From Pseudorhizobium endolithicum (GTDB lineage: Bacteria > Pseudomonadota > Alphaproteobacteria > Rhizobiales > Rhizobiaceae): 64,000 nucleotides of DNA. The translations under genes and the position numbers were made by a program. Each line of letters begins with the position of its first letter. The stretch's first letter is position 1. The stretch covers positions 202,560-266,559 of the forward strand of contig NZ_CABFWF030000010.1 of the NCBI RefSeq assembly GCF_902153245.2, in the 5' to 3' direction. This document shows positions 54,821 to 63,987 of this stretch, piece by piece. The notes under the pieces were generated by a model, which was not told the origin of the DNA, ran no database searches, and was given only the letters and a program-made list of their open reading frames with translations.

Positions 54821-56110
54821 TTACATGTAGGGGTACATGGGGAAGCGGTTCGTCAGCGCCACGACCTTTTCCCGCATGGCGGCTTCGACGGCGGCATTGC
54901 CCTCGTCCGAATTGGCCGCCTTCAGGCCGTCGAGGACCTCCACGATGAAGTTGCCGATCTCGGTGAACTCGGCTTCCCTGAAGCCGCGCGTCGTGCCGGC
55001 CGGGGTGCCGAGACGGACGCCCGAGGTAACGAAGGGCTTTTCCGGGTCGAAGGGGATGCCGTTCTTGTTGCAGGTGATGTAGCCGCGGCCGAGTGCGGCT
55101 TCCGCCCGCTTGCCGGTGGCATTCTTCTTGCGCAGGTCGACCAGCATCAGGTGGTTGTCGGTGCCGCCGGAGACGATGTCGAGGCCGCCGGCCTTGAGGG
55201 CCTCGGCGAGCGTCTTGGCGTTTCTGACGATCTGGGCAGCATAGTCCTTGAACGCCGGCTGCAGCGCCTCGCCGAAGGCGACGGCCTTCGCGGCGATGAT
55301 GTGCATCAGCGGCCCGCCCTGGAGGCCGGGGAAGACGGCGGAATTGAACTTCTTCGCAAGATCCTCGTCATTCGTCAGGATGACGCCGCCGCGAGGGCCG
55401 CGCAGCGACTTGTGGGTCGTGGTGGTGGCGACGTGGCAGTGCGGGAACGGCGACGGATGCTGGCCGCCCGCGACCAGGCCGGCGATATGGGCCATGTCGA
55501 CCATGAGGTAGGCACCGACTTCGTCAGCGATCTCGCGGAAACGCTTCCAGTCCCATATGCGGGAATAGGCGGTCCCGCCTGCGATGATCAGCTTCGGCTT
55601 GTGGGTGCGCGCCTTCTCGGCCACATCGTCCATGTCGAGCAGGTGGTCGTCCTCGCGCACGCCATAGGAGACGACGTTGAACCACTTGCCGGACATGTTG
55701 ACCGGCGAGCCGTGGGTCAGGTGGCCGCCGGAGTTGAGGTCGAGGCCCATGAAGGTATCGCCGGGCTGCAGGAGCGCCAGGAACACGGCCTGGTTCATCT
55801 GCGAACCGGAATTCGGTTGGACGTTGGCGAAATTGACGCCGAACAGCTTCTTCGCCCGCTCGATCGCCAGTTCCTCCGCGATGTCCACGAAGTGGCAGCC
55901 GCCGTAGTAGCGCTTGCCCGGATAGCCTTCCGCATATTTGTTCGTCATGATCGAGCCCTGGGCTTCGAGCACGGCGCGCGAGACGATGTTCTCCGAAGCA
56001 ATCAGCTCGATCTCGTGGCGCTGGCGACCGAGTTCCTTCTCGATCGCGCCAAAGATTTCCGGATCGGATTCGGCCAGCGGACGGGAGAAGAAGGCGTCGG
56101 TGTTCGACAT
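54821..56110 (-). CDS. glyA: Serine hydroxymethyltransferase
   Basis: PLP enzyme interconverting serine and glycine with transfer of a one-carbon unit to tetrahydrofolate. PLP lysine at 234 ([14 protein letters not shown]). N-terminal [19 protein letters not shown] and the [15 protein letters not shown] segment are typical. 429 residues. First gene of glyA-nrdR-ribD-ribE, so methylene-THF, dNTP control and flavin synthesis share a transcript. Confidence 0.97.
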   Translation of the reverse strand: MSNTDAFFSRPLAESDPEIFGAIEKELGRQRHEIELIASENIVSRAVLEAQGSIMTNKYAEGYPGKRYYGGCHFVDIAEELAIERAKKLFGVNFANVQPNSGSQMNQAVFLALLQPGDTFMGLDLNSGGHLTHGSPVNMSGKWFNVVSYGVREDDHLLDMDDVAEKARTHKPKLIIAGGTAYSRIWDWKRFREIADEVGAYLMVDMAHIAGLVAGGQHPSPFPHCHVATTTTHKSLRGPRGGVILTNDEDLAKKFNSAVFPGLQGGPLMHIIAAKAVAFGEALQPAFKDYAAQIVRNAKTLAEALKAGGLDIVSGGTDNHLMLVDLRKKNATGKRAEAALGRGYITCNKNGIPFDPEKPFVTSGVRLGTPAGTTRGFREAEFTEIGNFIVEVLDGLKAANSDEGNAAVEAAMREKVVALTNRFPMYPYM

Positions 56111-56220
56111 GGGCAGGGCTCCTCAGAGGGATCGGGTACGTGCGCCCTGCGTCTTACCCGTTGCCCCCATTTTCGGCAATACAGCATGCGACATTTGCAG
56201 GTGCGAAGACGCGACCCTCC

Positions 56221-56252
56221 GGACAAGAAAGCCGCGGCAAGGACCGCGGCTT
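56221..56252 (-). terminator. Terminator after the L,D-transpeptidase gene
   Basis: AAGCCGCGG and CCGCGGCTT form a perfect 9-bp stem with a 6-base loop; on the minus strand it is followed by TCTTGTCC. It lies 29 bases after the stop and upstream of glyA. Confidence 0.88.
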
Positions 56253-56280
56253 CCAGACTCTTGGGACAAGACGCTCCCGC

Positions 56281-57612
56281 TTATTGCGGCAGGAAGTCTT
56301 CCTCGCTGATCGGGCCGGCCGACTGCTCGACGCCCGTGGTCGTCTGCAGCGCGAGTTCCGTTGCGCCGTCCATCTGATAGATATCGTCGCGGAACTGGAC
56401 GATGCCGTCGGCTGCGGACCATGCGCTGATGTAGACGATGTAGATCGGCACTTCCTCCGCCAGCTTGATGGGCGTGTTGACGCGGCTGGCAATCACCCGC
56501 TCCATGTTCTGGCGCTCCCAGCCGGGCGTCTCCCTGAGCAGCCATGTCGTCAGGTCGCGGACGTTCTGCGCGCGAATGCATCCGGAGGATTCGAACCGCA
56601 TCAGTTTGTTGAACAGGCCCTGCTGGGGCGTGTCGTGCATGTACTCGTTGTGCGGGTTGTGGAAGTTGATCTTCGTCGACGCCATCGCGTTGATCTTGCC
56701 GGGATCCTGGCGGAACATCAGGTTCGGCGCCTTGGGCGCGTTCCAGTCCACCGTCTCCGGCGCCACCTCGTTGCCGTTGCCGTCGAACAGGCGGATGTTG
56801 TTGCGCGTCAGATAGGTCGGATCCTTGCGCATCAGCGGCACGATGTCCTTCTCGACGATCGAGCGCGGCGCGGTCCAGTACGGGTTGAGGATGACCTCGT
56901 AGATCTTCGAATTGATCACGTGGGTCGGACGGTCGATCTTCCCGACGACCGCCGTGTTGCGCAATGCAACGCGATCATTTTCGACGGCTTCGATGTAAGC
57001 CGCCGGGATATTGACCATGACATAGCGGCGACCGAGATCACCGGACATGGACTGCAGCCGAACGAGGTTCGTTTCGAGCTGGTGCAGCCGCGTCGCGGCA
57101 GAGACGTTCATCGCCTTGACCGTGAACTCGCCCATGACGCCGTCGGCCGGCAGGCCGTGCCGAGCCTGGAAACGCTTCACCGCGCCGTCCACATAGGAAT
57201 CGAACGCGGCAGACATGCCGGCGGATTGAGGCAGATCGCCGGAGATCATCAGGCGTTGACGCACCTGAGGCACGAGAGGATCCACTACCCCGAGACGCAA
57301 GGTCTGGGCGGGGTTGACCTCCGGCCAGCCGCCGTTGGCGACGATCGTCTGGTAGTTCATGATGGCCTGCTGAATGTTCACCGGCGCATGCGAGCCAAGC
57401 ACGGGATTGTTCGTGGCGACAGCTGCGACGGTACGGGAGCTTCCCTTTGCGTCGAACTGATCATCCCAGGCGCCGCGACGGGGCGCGGCGATCAAGCTCT
57501 CGATGGCGGTCTGGGCGAGAGCCGGCGTCGCGAGCGCGACGGCGCCGAAAGAAGCAGCCGAGTGCAGAAGCCCCCGGCGAGAAACACGTTCCGATCCGAT
57601 TTTCTTCGACAT
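56281..57612 (-). CDS. ldtP: L,D-transpeptidase, YcbB/LdtP type
   Basis: Periplasmic enzyme that forms 3-3 peptide crosslinks or otherwise remodels peptidoglycan. An N-terminal signal with SRRGLLHSAAS followed by a hydrophobic stretch and ALAQ looks like a Tat signal. A peptidoglycan-binding domain lies near residue 165 (VKRFQARHGLPADGVMGEFT). The YkuD catalytic domain includes the HDTPQQGLFNKLMRFESSGCIR region with nucleophile Cys in SSGCIR. Start is uncertain (57612, 57615 or 57624); with 57612 it has 443 residues. The nearby MarR gene is the ldtR counterpart known from Liberibacter and Sinorhizobium. Confidence 0.9.
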   Translation of the reverse strand: MSKKIGSERVSRRGLLHSAASFGAVALATPALAQTAIESLIAAPRRGAWDDQFDAKGSSRTVAAVATNNPVLGSHAPVNIQQAIMNYQTIVANGGWPEVNPAQTLRLGVVDPLVPQVRQRLMISGDLPQSAGMSAAFDSYVDGAVKRFQARHGLPADGVMGEFTVKAMNVSAATRLHQLETNLVRLQSMSGDLGRRYVMVNIPAAYIEAVENDRVALRNTAVVGKIDRPTHVINSKIYEVILNPYWTAPRSIVEKDIVPLMRKDPTYLTRNNIRLFDGNGNEVAPETVDWNAPKAPNLMFRQDPGKINAMASTKINFHNPHNEYMHDTPQQGLFNKLMRFESSGCIRAQNVRDLTTWLLRETPGWERQNMERVIASRVNTPIKLAEEVPIYIVYISAWSAADGIVQFRDDIYQMDGATELALQTTTGVEQSAGPISEEDFLPQ

Positions 57613-57839
57613 CATCCTACCCATCTCGTCCAGCGGCATGTCGTTCAGGCCTAGCGGGACATGGTTAACAAAGGCGCAAGATGCGCAGCCGGCGACGACA
57701 CCAAAGGGTGATTCCAATCCCAGCAACCCGTAAGCGCGGATCACATGGCAATATGGCCAATTCGTGTCGCGACAAGCTTGCCAGGTTCGCCAAGATTATA
57801 TTGGGTGCTATATGCTCTTCAAAATTGCGAGTTAAAATC

Positions 57840-58577
57840 ATGCACCTTGACCAGGCGGCTACAGAATCCTCCGCCGCGGCTCCAGCGCTCACGCTGACGC
57901 GCCCCCTACATCCCAGCGAATATCTCAACATCGACGAGTGCACCTACAAGAATGGAGGGCGCATCAAGGACATCTATGTCCACCACGGACTACCCCATGC
58001 GGTGATCAAGATCATCCGCCCGTCCAGCGTCGACAAGTACGGACGTTTCTGGGAACACAAAGGCCTCAAATATCCTAGTCCAACCGGCGCCTATCGTCAC
58101 TTTCGCCGAGAACTGACCCAGTATCTGGAACTATGCCGTCGTGGCTATGCTGACAACCGGATGCAGTTCCCGATGGCCACGCCGCTAGGGTTCATGCCGA
58201 CCGACCGGGGTCTGGCTCTTATCAGCGAGAGGATCATGGACAGAGACAGGGACCTTGGCCCCTCTCTGGAGGATCTGATCAGGACGCGCTCGGTCACCAA
58301 GACGCATATCGAGGCGCTGGGGAGATTGTTCGAGGAATGCATCCGGCTGCACATCATCGTAGGCGACTGCAATACAGGTGCCATGGTCTACACGGAAAGC
58401 AGGAGCGTCCAGCCGGAATTCGTCCTAGTCGATGGTTTAGGCGACAAGAACCTGATCCCGCTAAGAACAATGAGCTGGCACTACAACCGCCGGAAGCTCT
58501 TGAAGGCGCGGAGCCGCATCCTGAACGAAATAGCGGAAAAGATGCCGGACCTCGCATCCGTCGTGCCAAGGCACTAG
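57840..58577 (+). CDS. yrbL: YrbL-family protein (protein-kinase-like)
   Basis: A 245-residue soluble protein of the YrbL (PhoP regulatory network) family, related to kinase folds. Seen: HAVIKIIRP (Lys-containing strand), AYRHFRRELTQYLELCRRG, a HIIVGDCNTGAMVY catalytic-loop-like segment, and FVLVDGLGDKNLIPL. Its function is not established. The start at 57840 follows an unusually AT-rich stretch (about 57796-57839). It is inserted on the opposite strand between ldtP and ldtR. Similarity is by motif reading, so moderate confidence. Confidence 0.8.
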   Translation: MHLDQAATESSAAAPALTLTRPLHPSEYLNIDECTYKNGGRIKDIYVHHGLPHAVIKIIRPSSVDKYGRFWEHKGLKYPSPTGAYRHFRRELTQYLELCRRGYADNRMQFPMATPLGFMPTDRGLALISERIMDRDRDLGPSLEDLIRTRSVTKTHIEALGRLFEECIRLHIIVGDCNTGAMVYTESRSVQPEFVLVDGLGDKNLIPLRTMSWHYNRRKLLKARSRILNEIAEKMPDLASVVPRH

Positions 58578-58587
58578 CCAAGATGCG

Positions 58588-58618
58588 GGAAACCGGACGC
58601 GCAGGGGACGCATCCGGT
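58588..58618. terminator. Convergent terminator between yrbL and ldtR
   Basis: AAACCGGA and TCCGGTTT pair as an 8-bp stem around a 15-base loop, lying 11 bases after the yrbL stop and 26 before the ldtR stop. No strong T-run follows on either strand. Confidence 0.5.
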
Positions 58619-58643
58619 TTGGTACGACTGGAGGAGACGCCGA

Positions 58644-59156
58644 TTAGAGACGATAGGCGATGGTGTCGTTCCAGAAGCGGTCAAGGCGCTGCAGGAGCTT
58701 GTTCATCTGGGCGAATTCGCCCTCGCCGATGCCGCCGACCTTTTCGATCGAGCCGATATGGCGTTCGTAGAGCTTTGCGACGGTTTCGGCGATCTCCTGG
58801 CCTTCCTCGGTCAGGCTGATGCGGACCGAGCGGCGGTCGATGCGCGAGCGCTGGTGGTTGATGAAGCCGAGGTCGACCAGCTTCTTGACGTTGTAGGAAA
58901 CGTTCGAGCCGAGATAGTAGCCCCGCGAGCGAAGTTCGCCGGCCGAGAGTTCCGAGTTGCCGATGTTGAAGAGCAGCAGCGCCTGGACGGCGTTGATGTC
59001 ATCGCGGCCCTGCCGGTCGAACTCGTCCTTGATGACGTCGAGAAGGCGGCGGTGGAGACGCTCGACCAGGTGCAGGGACTCCAGGTAGAGCGAGCGAATT
59101 GCATCTTCGCGGGTATCGGCAGCGACGGCTGCCTGCGGCTTCAGCTTCGTGTTCAT
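58644..59156 (-). CDS. ldtR: MarR-family regulator LdtR
   Basis: A 170-residue winged-HTH dimer. DNA-binding region: SAGELRSRGYYLGSNVSYNVKKLVDLGFINHQRSRIDRRSVRISLTEEG (about 77-125). The likeness and its location near an L,D-transpeptidase gene match LdtR of Candidatus Liberibacter asiaticus and Sinorhizobium, a ligand-sensing activator of ldtP linked with osmotic stress tolerance. ATG at 59156 (MNTKLKPQAA); 20 codons upstream are open but without likeness. Confidence 0.88.
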   Translation of the reverse strand: MNTKLKPQAAVAADTREDAIRSLYLESLHLVERLHRRLLDVIKDEFDRQGRDDINAVQALLLFNIGNSELSAGELRSRGYYLGSNVSYNVKKLVDLGFINHQRSRIDRRSVRISLTEEGQEIAETVAKLYERHIGSIEKVGGIGEGEFAQMNKLLQRLDRFWNDTIAYRL

Positions 59157-59243
59157 GATGTCTGCCTCACTGTTTTGCTTGGCGGTGTCTGTTTTTTCCC
59201 GCCTTGTGAGTGACACTATCGAATGCCCATAAAATTCGACTTA

Positions 59244-59255
59244 AAACATATGTTT
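59244..59255. promoter_or_regulatory. Perfect 12-bp palindrome AAACATATGTTT upstream of ldtR
   Basis: A perfect palindrome inside an AT-rich promoter region 88 bp before the ldtR ATG. A candidate operator for LdtR autoregulation; I cannot match it with a published site. Confidence 0.4.
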
Positions 59256-59387
59256 AACAATAGCTTACCAGCCCCACGCAGATTGCGGCGCATCCGCGGC
59301 GGGGCACTGTGGGTCACGATTCGCTTCAGTAAAATCAATGACTTGACCCGAAAATTCATTCAAATCGCGGCCGCAAAAGCTTTCGAG

Positions 59388-59825
59388 CTAAGGTAAATCA
59401 CCGGTTACCTGCTCCGCCCGGCGACGCTCCTCCAGCCACAGGGCGATACGAAAGAGCACGTAGAGCGACGCCACGAGGGCGTGGAAAAGCAGCACGAAAC
59501 TGTTCGTCCCGAAGATGTCGGACCAGAGCTTGAACATCAGCACCTGCGTCACGGCCGCCAGGGCAAACAGCACCGGGCCCCAGGAGACGGTAAGCCACAG
59601 ACCGAGAGAGGCAATGGGAAAGAGCACCGCAAGGCTGGGAGCGGCGACTTGCCAAGGCAGTGACAGGAGATCGAAGCGCGCCCTACCCCCCAGCGAATAG
59701 CCGACGAGCATCGCCCAGTACTGCAGGCCGAACCACAGGCATGTGACGGCCACGAGGCGCAGGAAGACCACGAAGAGGATTTGCGTCAGCGTGCGCTTCG
59801 GCACCGTGGGTGAATCAGGCTCCAT
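59388..59825 (-). CDS. DUF6163-like membrane protein
   Basis: A 145-residue protein with four hydrophobic helices (about 12-45, 55-80, 82-100, 105-130) and a short basic tail. It fits the DUF6163 family found next to ldtR and hemB in rhizobia; function unknown. It is divergent from hemB. Confidence 0.75.
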   Translation of the reverse strand: MEPDSPTVPKRTLTQILFVVFLRLVAVTCLWFGLQYWAMLVGYSLGGRARFDLLSLPWQVAAPSLAVLFPIASLGLWLTVSWGPVLFALAAVTQVLMFKLWSDIFGTNSFVLLFHALVASLYVLFRIALWLEERRRAEQVTGDLP

Positions 59826-59950
59826 GGCACAAGCATATCCGGCAGGACCTGCAGCGGCTAGCTGTTACCCGGCGCGCGGCGATCTGACCATTCGCAATCA
59901 CCGTTCCAGATGCTAAGACCGGCCCACACGAGAGAAAGCGAGGCACTTCC

Positions 59951-60964
59951 ATGAGCGACAAGACCCACCTCGTCGACGAGATCACCGGCCACCGCCGCAT
60001 GCGGCGCAATCGCAAGGCGGACTGGACGCGGCGGCTCGTCCAGGAGAGCCGGCTGGGCGTCGACGACCTGATCTGGCCGATCTTCATCGTGCCCGGCACC
60101 GGGATCGTCGATCCGATCGCGGCCATGCCCGGCGTCAACCGCATGAGCGTCGACAAGGCGGTAGAGGCGGTGAAGGAAGCGGCCGATCTCGGCATTCCGG
60201 CGATCGCCACCTTTCCCGACATCGAGATGGACCTGCGCGACGAGACGGGCTCGCAGAGCCTTGTCGCCGACAACCTCATCAACAAGGCGACGGCGGCAAT
60301 CAAGAAGGCCGTGCCGAACATCGGCGTCATCACCGACGTAGCGCTCGATCCGTTCACCAGCCACGGCCATGACGGCATCCTGCGGGACGGGGTGATCGTC
60401 AATGACGAGACGGTGGACCAGATCGTGCGCGCGGCGGTGATGCAGGCCGATGCAGGCGCCGACATTATCGCCCCGTCGGACATGATGGACGGCCGGATCG
60501 GTGCCATCCGGCGCGGGCTGGATGCTGCCGGACACCAGGACGTCGGCATCATGTCCTATGCCACCAAGTTTGCCTCCGGCTTCTACGGACCCTATCGCGA
60601 GGCGATCAACACCGGCGGACTGCTGAAGGGCGACAAGAACAGCTATTACATCAGTCCCGCCAACGCCACTGAGGCGCTCCGCGATGCGGCCCTCGATGTC
60701 GAGGAGGGCGCCGACATGCTGATGGTAAAGCCGGGGATTGCCTATCTCGACATCTGCTGGCGCATCAAGGAAGCCTTCGGCCTGCCAACCTTCGCCTACC
60801 AGGTCTCCGGCGAATACACGCAGATCAAGGCGGCGGCGATGAACGGCTGGATCGACGGCGAGCGGATCATGATGGAGACGCTGCTCTGCTTCAAGCGCGC
60901 CGGCTGCGACGGGATCCTCACCTATTTCGCCGTGGACGTGGCGAGGAATCTGGCGAAGGGGTGA
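59951..60964 (+). CDS. hemB: Delta-aminolevulinic acid dehydratase
   Basis: Condenses two 5-aminolevulinates into porphobilinogen for haem and related tetrapyrroles. Schiff-base lysines are Lys206 (SYATKFASGFYGPYRE) and Lys260 (MLMVKPG). The metal-site region reads DVALDPFTSHGHDG, with Asp/Ala in place of the zinc-binding Cys residues, so this is the magnesium-type enzyme. 337 residues, GAGG before the ATG. Confidence 0.97.
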   Translation: MSDKTHLVDEITGHRRMRRNRKADWTRRLVQESRLGVDDLIWPIFIVPGTGIVDPIAAMPGVNRMSVDKAVEAVKEAADLGIPAIATFPDIEMDLRDETGSQSLVADNLINKATAAIKKAVPNIGVITDVALDPFTSHGHDGILRDGVIVNDETVDQIVRAAVMQADAGADIIAPSDMMDGRIGAIRRGLDAAGHQDVGIMSYATKFASGFYGPYREAINTGGLLKGDKNSYYISPANATEALRDAALDVEEGADMLMVKPGIAYLDICWRIKEAFGLPTFAYQVSGEYTQIKAAAMNGWIDGERIMMETLLCFKRAGCDGILTYFAVDVARNLAKG

Positions 60965-61021
60965 GTAAAGTCTAGACAGGAATCTAGATCCAGTTCATCC
61001 TGCCTACCTGAAGGACCATGC

Positions 61022-61301
61022 ATGGGGCCGAAGCAGTTCGGATGGCATGAACCCAAACGGCAGAAGACGCTTTCGGAGCGCGGCGTCGATTTCGTCCGCA
61101 TGACCCTCGCCTTCAGCGATCCGGCGAAGCTCGTTTGGGTGGACGACCGACGCGACTATGGAGAGGTTCGGTACAACATGCTCGCTGAGATGAAGGGCGC
61201 CTTTTTATCATGTAACCTTCACGATAAGAGGCGATCTCATCTGGATCATTTCGGCTCGGAAGGCGAACGACAGGGAGTATAGAAACTATGGAAGACGGTA
61301 G
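61022..61301 (+). pseudogene. brnT: BrnT-family toxin gene with +1 frameshift in a T run
   Basis: The first 61 codons match BrnT, a RelE-fold RNase toxin (FGWHEPKRQKTLSERGVDF ... LVWVDDRRDYGEVR). In the T5 run after GCC (61199-61205 region) one extra T shifts the frame. Removing it restores the typical end YHVTFTIRGDLIWIISARKAN, then REYRNYGRR, and a stop at 61299-61301, with brnA's ATG overlapping as usual. As read, the product ends at 61282 with an unrelated tail. Either inactive toxin or base-calling error. Confidence 0.8.
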
Positions 61302-61629
61302 AACCATGCATGCCGTCCTGGTTGGCGACACTCTTTATCAGAAGCACGCGGACGGCACCCTCGTGCCCCTGGAGGACCAGAGCGATGACGCTCGCCTCGA
61401 CGCCATGACGGCAGAGGAAATCGAGGCGATTGCCGCCGCAGACGAAGATGGCCCGCCGATGTCGGACGAGGAGTGGGCGAAGGCGGTGGTGCTTCCCGCC
61501 AAGGTTCCCGTCGGCATCAAGCTGGACCGGGACGTTCTGGACTGGTTCAAGGCGGGAGGGCGCGGCTACCAGACGCGGATGAACGCTGTGCTGCGGCGTT
61601 ACATGGAAGCGCACCGCAAGACCGGCTGA
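61288..61629 (+). CDS. brnA: BrnA-family antitoxin
   Basis: A 113-residue protein whose C-terminal part is the BrnA ribbon-helix-helix-like DNA-binding module (VPVGIKLDRDVLDWFKAGGRGYQTRMNAVLRRYMEAH). The N-terminal half is acidic and should wrap the toxin; it is longer than in many BrnA. The start at 61288 overlaps the end of the restored brnT frame; Met at 61306 is an alternative. BrnA normally represses its own operon. It stays intact although brnT is shifted. Confidence 0.82.
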   Translation: MEDGRTMHAVLVGDTLYQKHADGTLVPLEDQSDDARLDAMTAEEIEAIAAADEDGPPMSDEEWAKAVVLPAKVPVGIKLDRDVLDWFKAGGRGYQTRMNAVLRRYMEAHRKTG

Positions 61630-61692
61630 CGCGTTGCAATCGCGGCCCCTGCCTCCCATATGCTTTGCCATGCAACCGGAGACAAAGCGCCG

Positions 61693-62151
61693 ATGAGCCT
61701 CGACCCGAACCCGACCTATTCCGCGCCTGACGACTGGCGGGCCTATAGCGGCGTGCTCTCACGCCGTACCTTCGCCTTCGTGATCGACTACGCGATCGTG
61801 CTGCTGCTCTGCATTCCTGCAGCGGTGATCGTCTTCTTCCTCGGCATCATCACCCTCGGGCTCGGGTTCTTCCTCTACCCCGCCCTGTTCGTCATCGTCG
61901 CGCTTCTCTATTTCGGCATGACGCTCGGCGGACCGAGCCAGGCAACGCCGGGCATGCGCGCCATGGGTATCGCCATGGCGCGGCTCGACGGCCGGCGGGT
62001 GGATTTCCTGACGGCCATGGTGCACACGGTCCTGTTCTGGATCATCAACTCGGTGCTGACGCCGCTGATCCTGCTCGCCGGCCTGTTTACCGAAAGGTCC
62101 AGGCTCGTGCACGACATGCTGCTCGGCACCGTCGTCGTCCGTAAGGACTGA
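61693..62151 (+). CDS. RDD-family membrane protein
   Basis: A 152-residue protein with three hydrophobic helices (about 30-55, 58-80, 108-130). The RDD-type signature is RRTFAFVIDYAIVLLL with FVIDY as the conserved core, plus the later TPGMRAMGIAMARLDG segment. Function unknown; relatives have been linked with ion transport. ATG at 61693; a Met 11 codons upstream is possible. Confidence 0.88.
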   Translation: MSLDPNPTYSAPDDWRAYSGVLSRRTFAFVIDYAIVLLLCIPAAVIVFFLGIITLGLGFFLYPALFVIVALLYFGMTLGGPSQATPGMRAMGIAMARLDGRRVDFLTAMVHTVLFWIINSVLTPLILLAGLFTERSRLVHDMLLGTVVVRKD

Positions 62152-62287
62152 AGAGGCCGAACAAGGGGTTTATGTATCGGGCCCTCGGATCGGCCGCTCC
62201 GGCTGCAGTTGACCTTTTACCATTCTGCGCCATGGTATGGCTGTTACGGCATCATCACCAAGGCAGGACGGGACCGATCGCGCCGCG

Positions 62288-63046
62288 ATGAACACTCAGA
62301 CCACGCCAAATCCGCAGTTCTACCTGACGGCTCCGGCATCCTGCCCCTACCTGCCCGGCCAGATGGAGCGGAAGGTGTTCACGCACCTGGTGGGGCCGCG
62401 GGCCGCCGAAATGAACGACCTGCTGACCCAGGGCGGCTTCCGGCGCTCGCAGAACATTGCCTACCGCCCCGCCTGCGAGACCTGCCGCGCCTGCATTTCC
62501 GTCCGTATCCTCGCCGAGGAATTCCAGCCGGCGCGGTCGATGCGCCGGGTGCTCGCCGCCAATAGCGACGTCGTGTCCACCCTCCTGCCCGCGCAGCCTT
62601 CCACCGAACAGTTCTCGCTGTTCCGGCGTTATCTGGACGACCGTCACCAAAGGGGCGGCATGTCGGACATGTCGGCGCTCGACTATGCAATCATGGTCGA
62701 GGACACGCATGTCAACACGCGGATCATCGAGTACCGGCGGCGCGAGCCGGGGACCGGCATCGGAGAGCGGAAAGGCGAACTGCTGGCGGTGGCACTGACC
62801 GACACGATGAGCGACGGGTTGTCGATGGTCTATTCCTTCTTCAACACCCGGCTTGCCAAGCGTTCGCTCGGCACGTTCATGATCCTCGACCACATCAGCC
62901 GCACCCAGGCGCTCGGCCTGCCGCATGTCTATCTCGGCTACTGGGTGCACGGGTCGAGCAAGATGGGCTACAAGACGCGCTTCCAGCCGCAGGAGCACCT
63001 GACCCCGCGCGGCTGGGAACGCTTCGATCCCGCCTCCGACATCTGA
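62288..63046 (+). CDS. bpt: Aspartate/glutamate leucyltransferase (Bpt, R-transferase family)
   Basis: Attaches leucine from Leu-tRNA to proteins with N-terminal Asp or Glu, so marking them for ClpAPS degradation. The N-terminal half has the Cys-rich [19 protein letters not shown] region; the C-terminal ATE domain has [22 protein letters not shown] and [26 protein letters not shown]. The start at 62288 ([13 protein letters not shown]) matches relatives. 252 residues. Confidence 0.95.
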   Translation: MNTQTTPNPQFYLTAPASCPYLPGQMERKVFTHLVGPRAAEMNDLLTQGGFRRSQNIAYRPACETCRACISVRILAEEFQPARSMRRVLAANSDVVSTLLPAQPSTEQFSLFRRYLDDRHQRGGMSDMSALDYAIMVEDTHVNTRIIEYRRREPGTGIGERKGELLAVALTDTMSDGLSMVYSFFNTRLAKRSLGTFMILDHISRTQALGLPHVYLGYWVHGSSKMGYKTRFQPQEHLTPRGWERFDPASDI

Positions 63047-63055
63047 GTCACTTTC

Positions 63056-63934
63056 ATGGACGATCATAAAAAGGGCCTCGTGCTCACCACGATCGGCGGG
63101 CTGGCGCTGTCGTTCGACGTGCCGCTGGTCAAGCTCGCCGACGGAGAAGTCTGGTCCATCATCGGGTTGCGCAGCTTAGCAACGTTCACGATGGCCATAA
63201 CGCTGTGGCTTCTGCTGCGCCTGTTCTCGAGACGCGTACCGGTGTTGGTTCCCGGTCGGTCGGGTCTGTGGGCAGGCCTCTGCTACGGCGTCTCGACCAT
63301 GACCTTTCTCGGCGCCGTCTTCCACACTGCCACCGGGAACGTCGTCTTCATCGTCGCCTTCACGCCGATGTTCGCTGCACTGTTCGGCTGGCTGGCGCTG
63401 AAGGAGGTACCGTCGGTCTCCACGATCGTCACCATGGCCGTCATGGTGGCGGGCGTTGCGCTGATCGTCTCGGGTGGACTCGAGAGCGGGGGCCTGTTCG
63501 GGGATGTCCTGGCACTCATCACATCGGGATTGCTTGCCGGCGCCATTACCATCAGCCGCAAGAGCGGGCGAGACATGGGCTTCGTGCCGCTCGTCGCCAC
63601 GATCCTGCCGGCGCTGGTGGGGCTCGCCTTCGTCGCGCAGCAGGGTTTCGCCGTCGCTGCGCCGGCCTGGGTGATCTTCGACGGGGCCATCATGATCCCC
63701 CTCGCCTTCTGGTGCCTCGCCACCGGCCCGCGCTACCTCAGCGGACCGGAAGTCGGGATGTTCTATCTTCTGGAGACCATTCTTGCGCCGGTCTGGGTGT
63801 GGATGGTGTTTTCGGAGGTGCCACAGCCACAGGCGCTGGTAGGAGGCGCGATCCTGGTGCTGGCGCTGGTGGCGCATTCGGCGTGGCAGATGCGGGTGGT
63901 GCGACCGCAGAAACTCGCCGTCTCGGAGCCTTGA
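63056..63934 (+). CDS. DMT-superfamily (EamA) transporter
   Basis: A 292-residue inner-membrane protein with ten helices in two EamA repeats (about 5-140 and 148-280). Substrate unknown. It starts 9 bp after bpt and probably shares its transcript. Confidence 0.92.
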   Translation: MDDHKKGLVLTTIGGLALSFDVPLVKLADGEVWSIIGLRSLATFTMAITLWLLLRLFSRRVPVLVPGRSGLWAGLCYGVSTMTFLGAVFHTATGNVVFIVAFTPMFAALFGWLALKEVPSVSTIVTMAVMVAGVALIVSGGLESGGLFGDVLALITSGLLAGAITISRKSGRDMGFVPLVATILPALVGLAFVAQQGFAVAAPAWVIFDGAIMIPLAFWCLATGPRYLSGPEVGMFYLLETILAPVWVWMVFSEVPQPQALVGGAILVLALVAHSAWQMRVVRPQKLAVSEP

Positions 63935-63955
63935 TTGTCGTATCCGATCGACAAT
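63934..63955 (+). promoter_or_regulatory. Palindrome ATTGTCG-N8-CGACAAT, candidate operator
   Basis: 7-base inverted arms around 8 bases, followed by TATAAC (63958-63963) as a possible -10, 33 bp before the ATG of the next gene. The position suggests a repressor operator in that gene's promoter. The regulator is unknown; TTGTnnnnACAA-like sites are common among GntR regulators. Confidence 0.5.
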
Positions 63956-63987
63956 GTTATAACTCCGTTTCAACAGGGAGCAGCGCC

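Noticed and set aside
60965..61021. Two TCTAGA hexamers before brnT as an operator or att site
   Set aside because: Very short, no inverted architecture beyond the hexamers themselves, and no partner copy after brnA.
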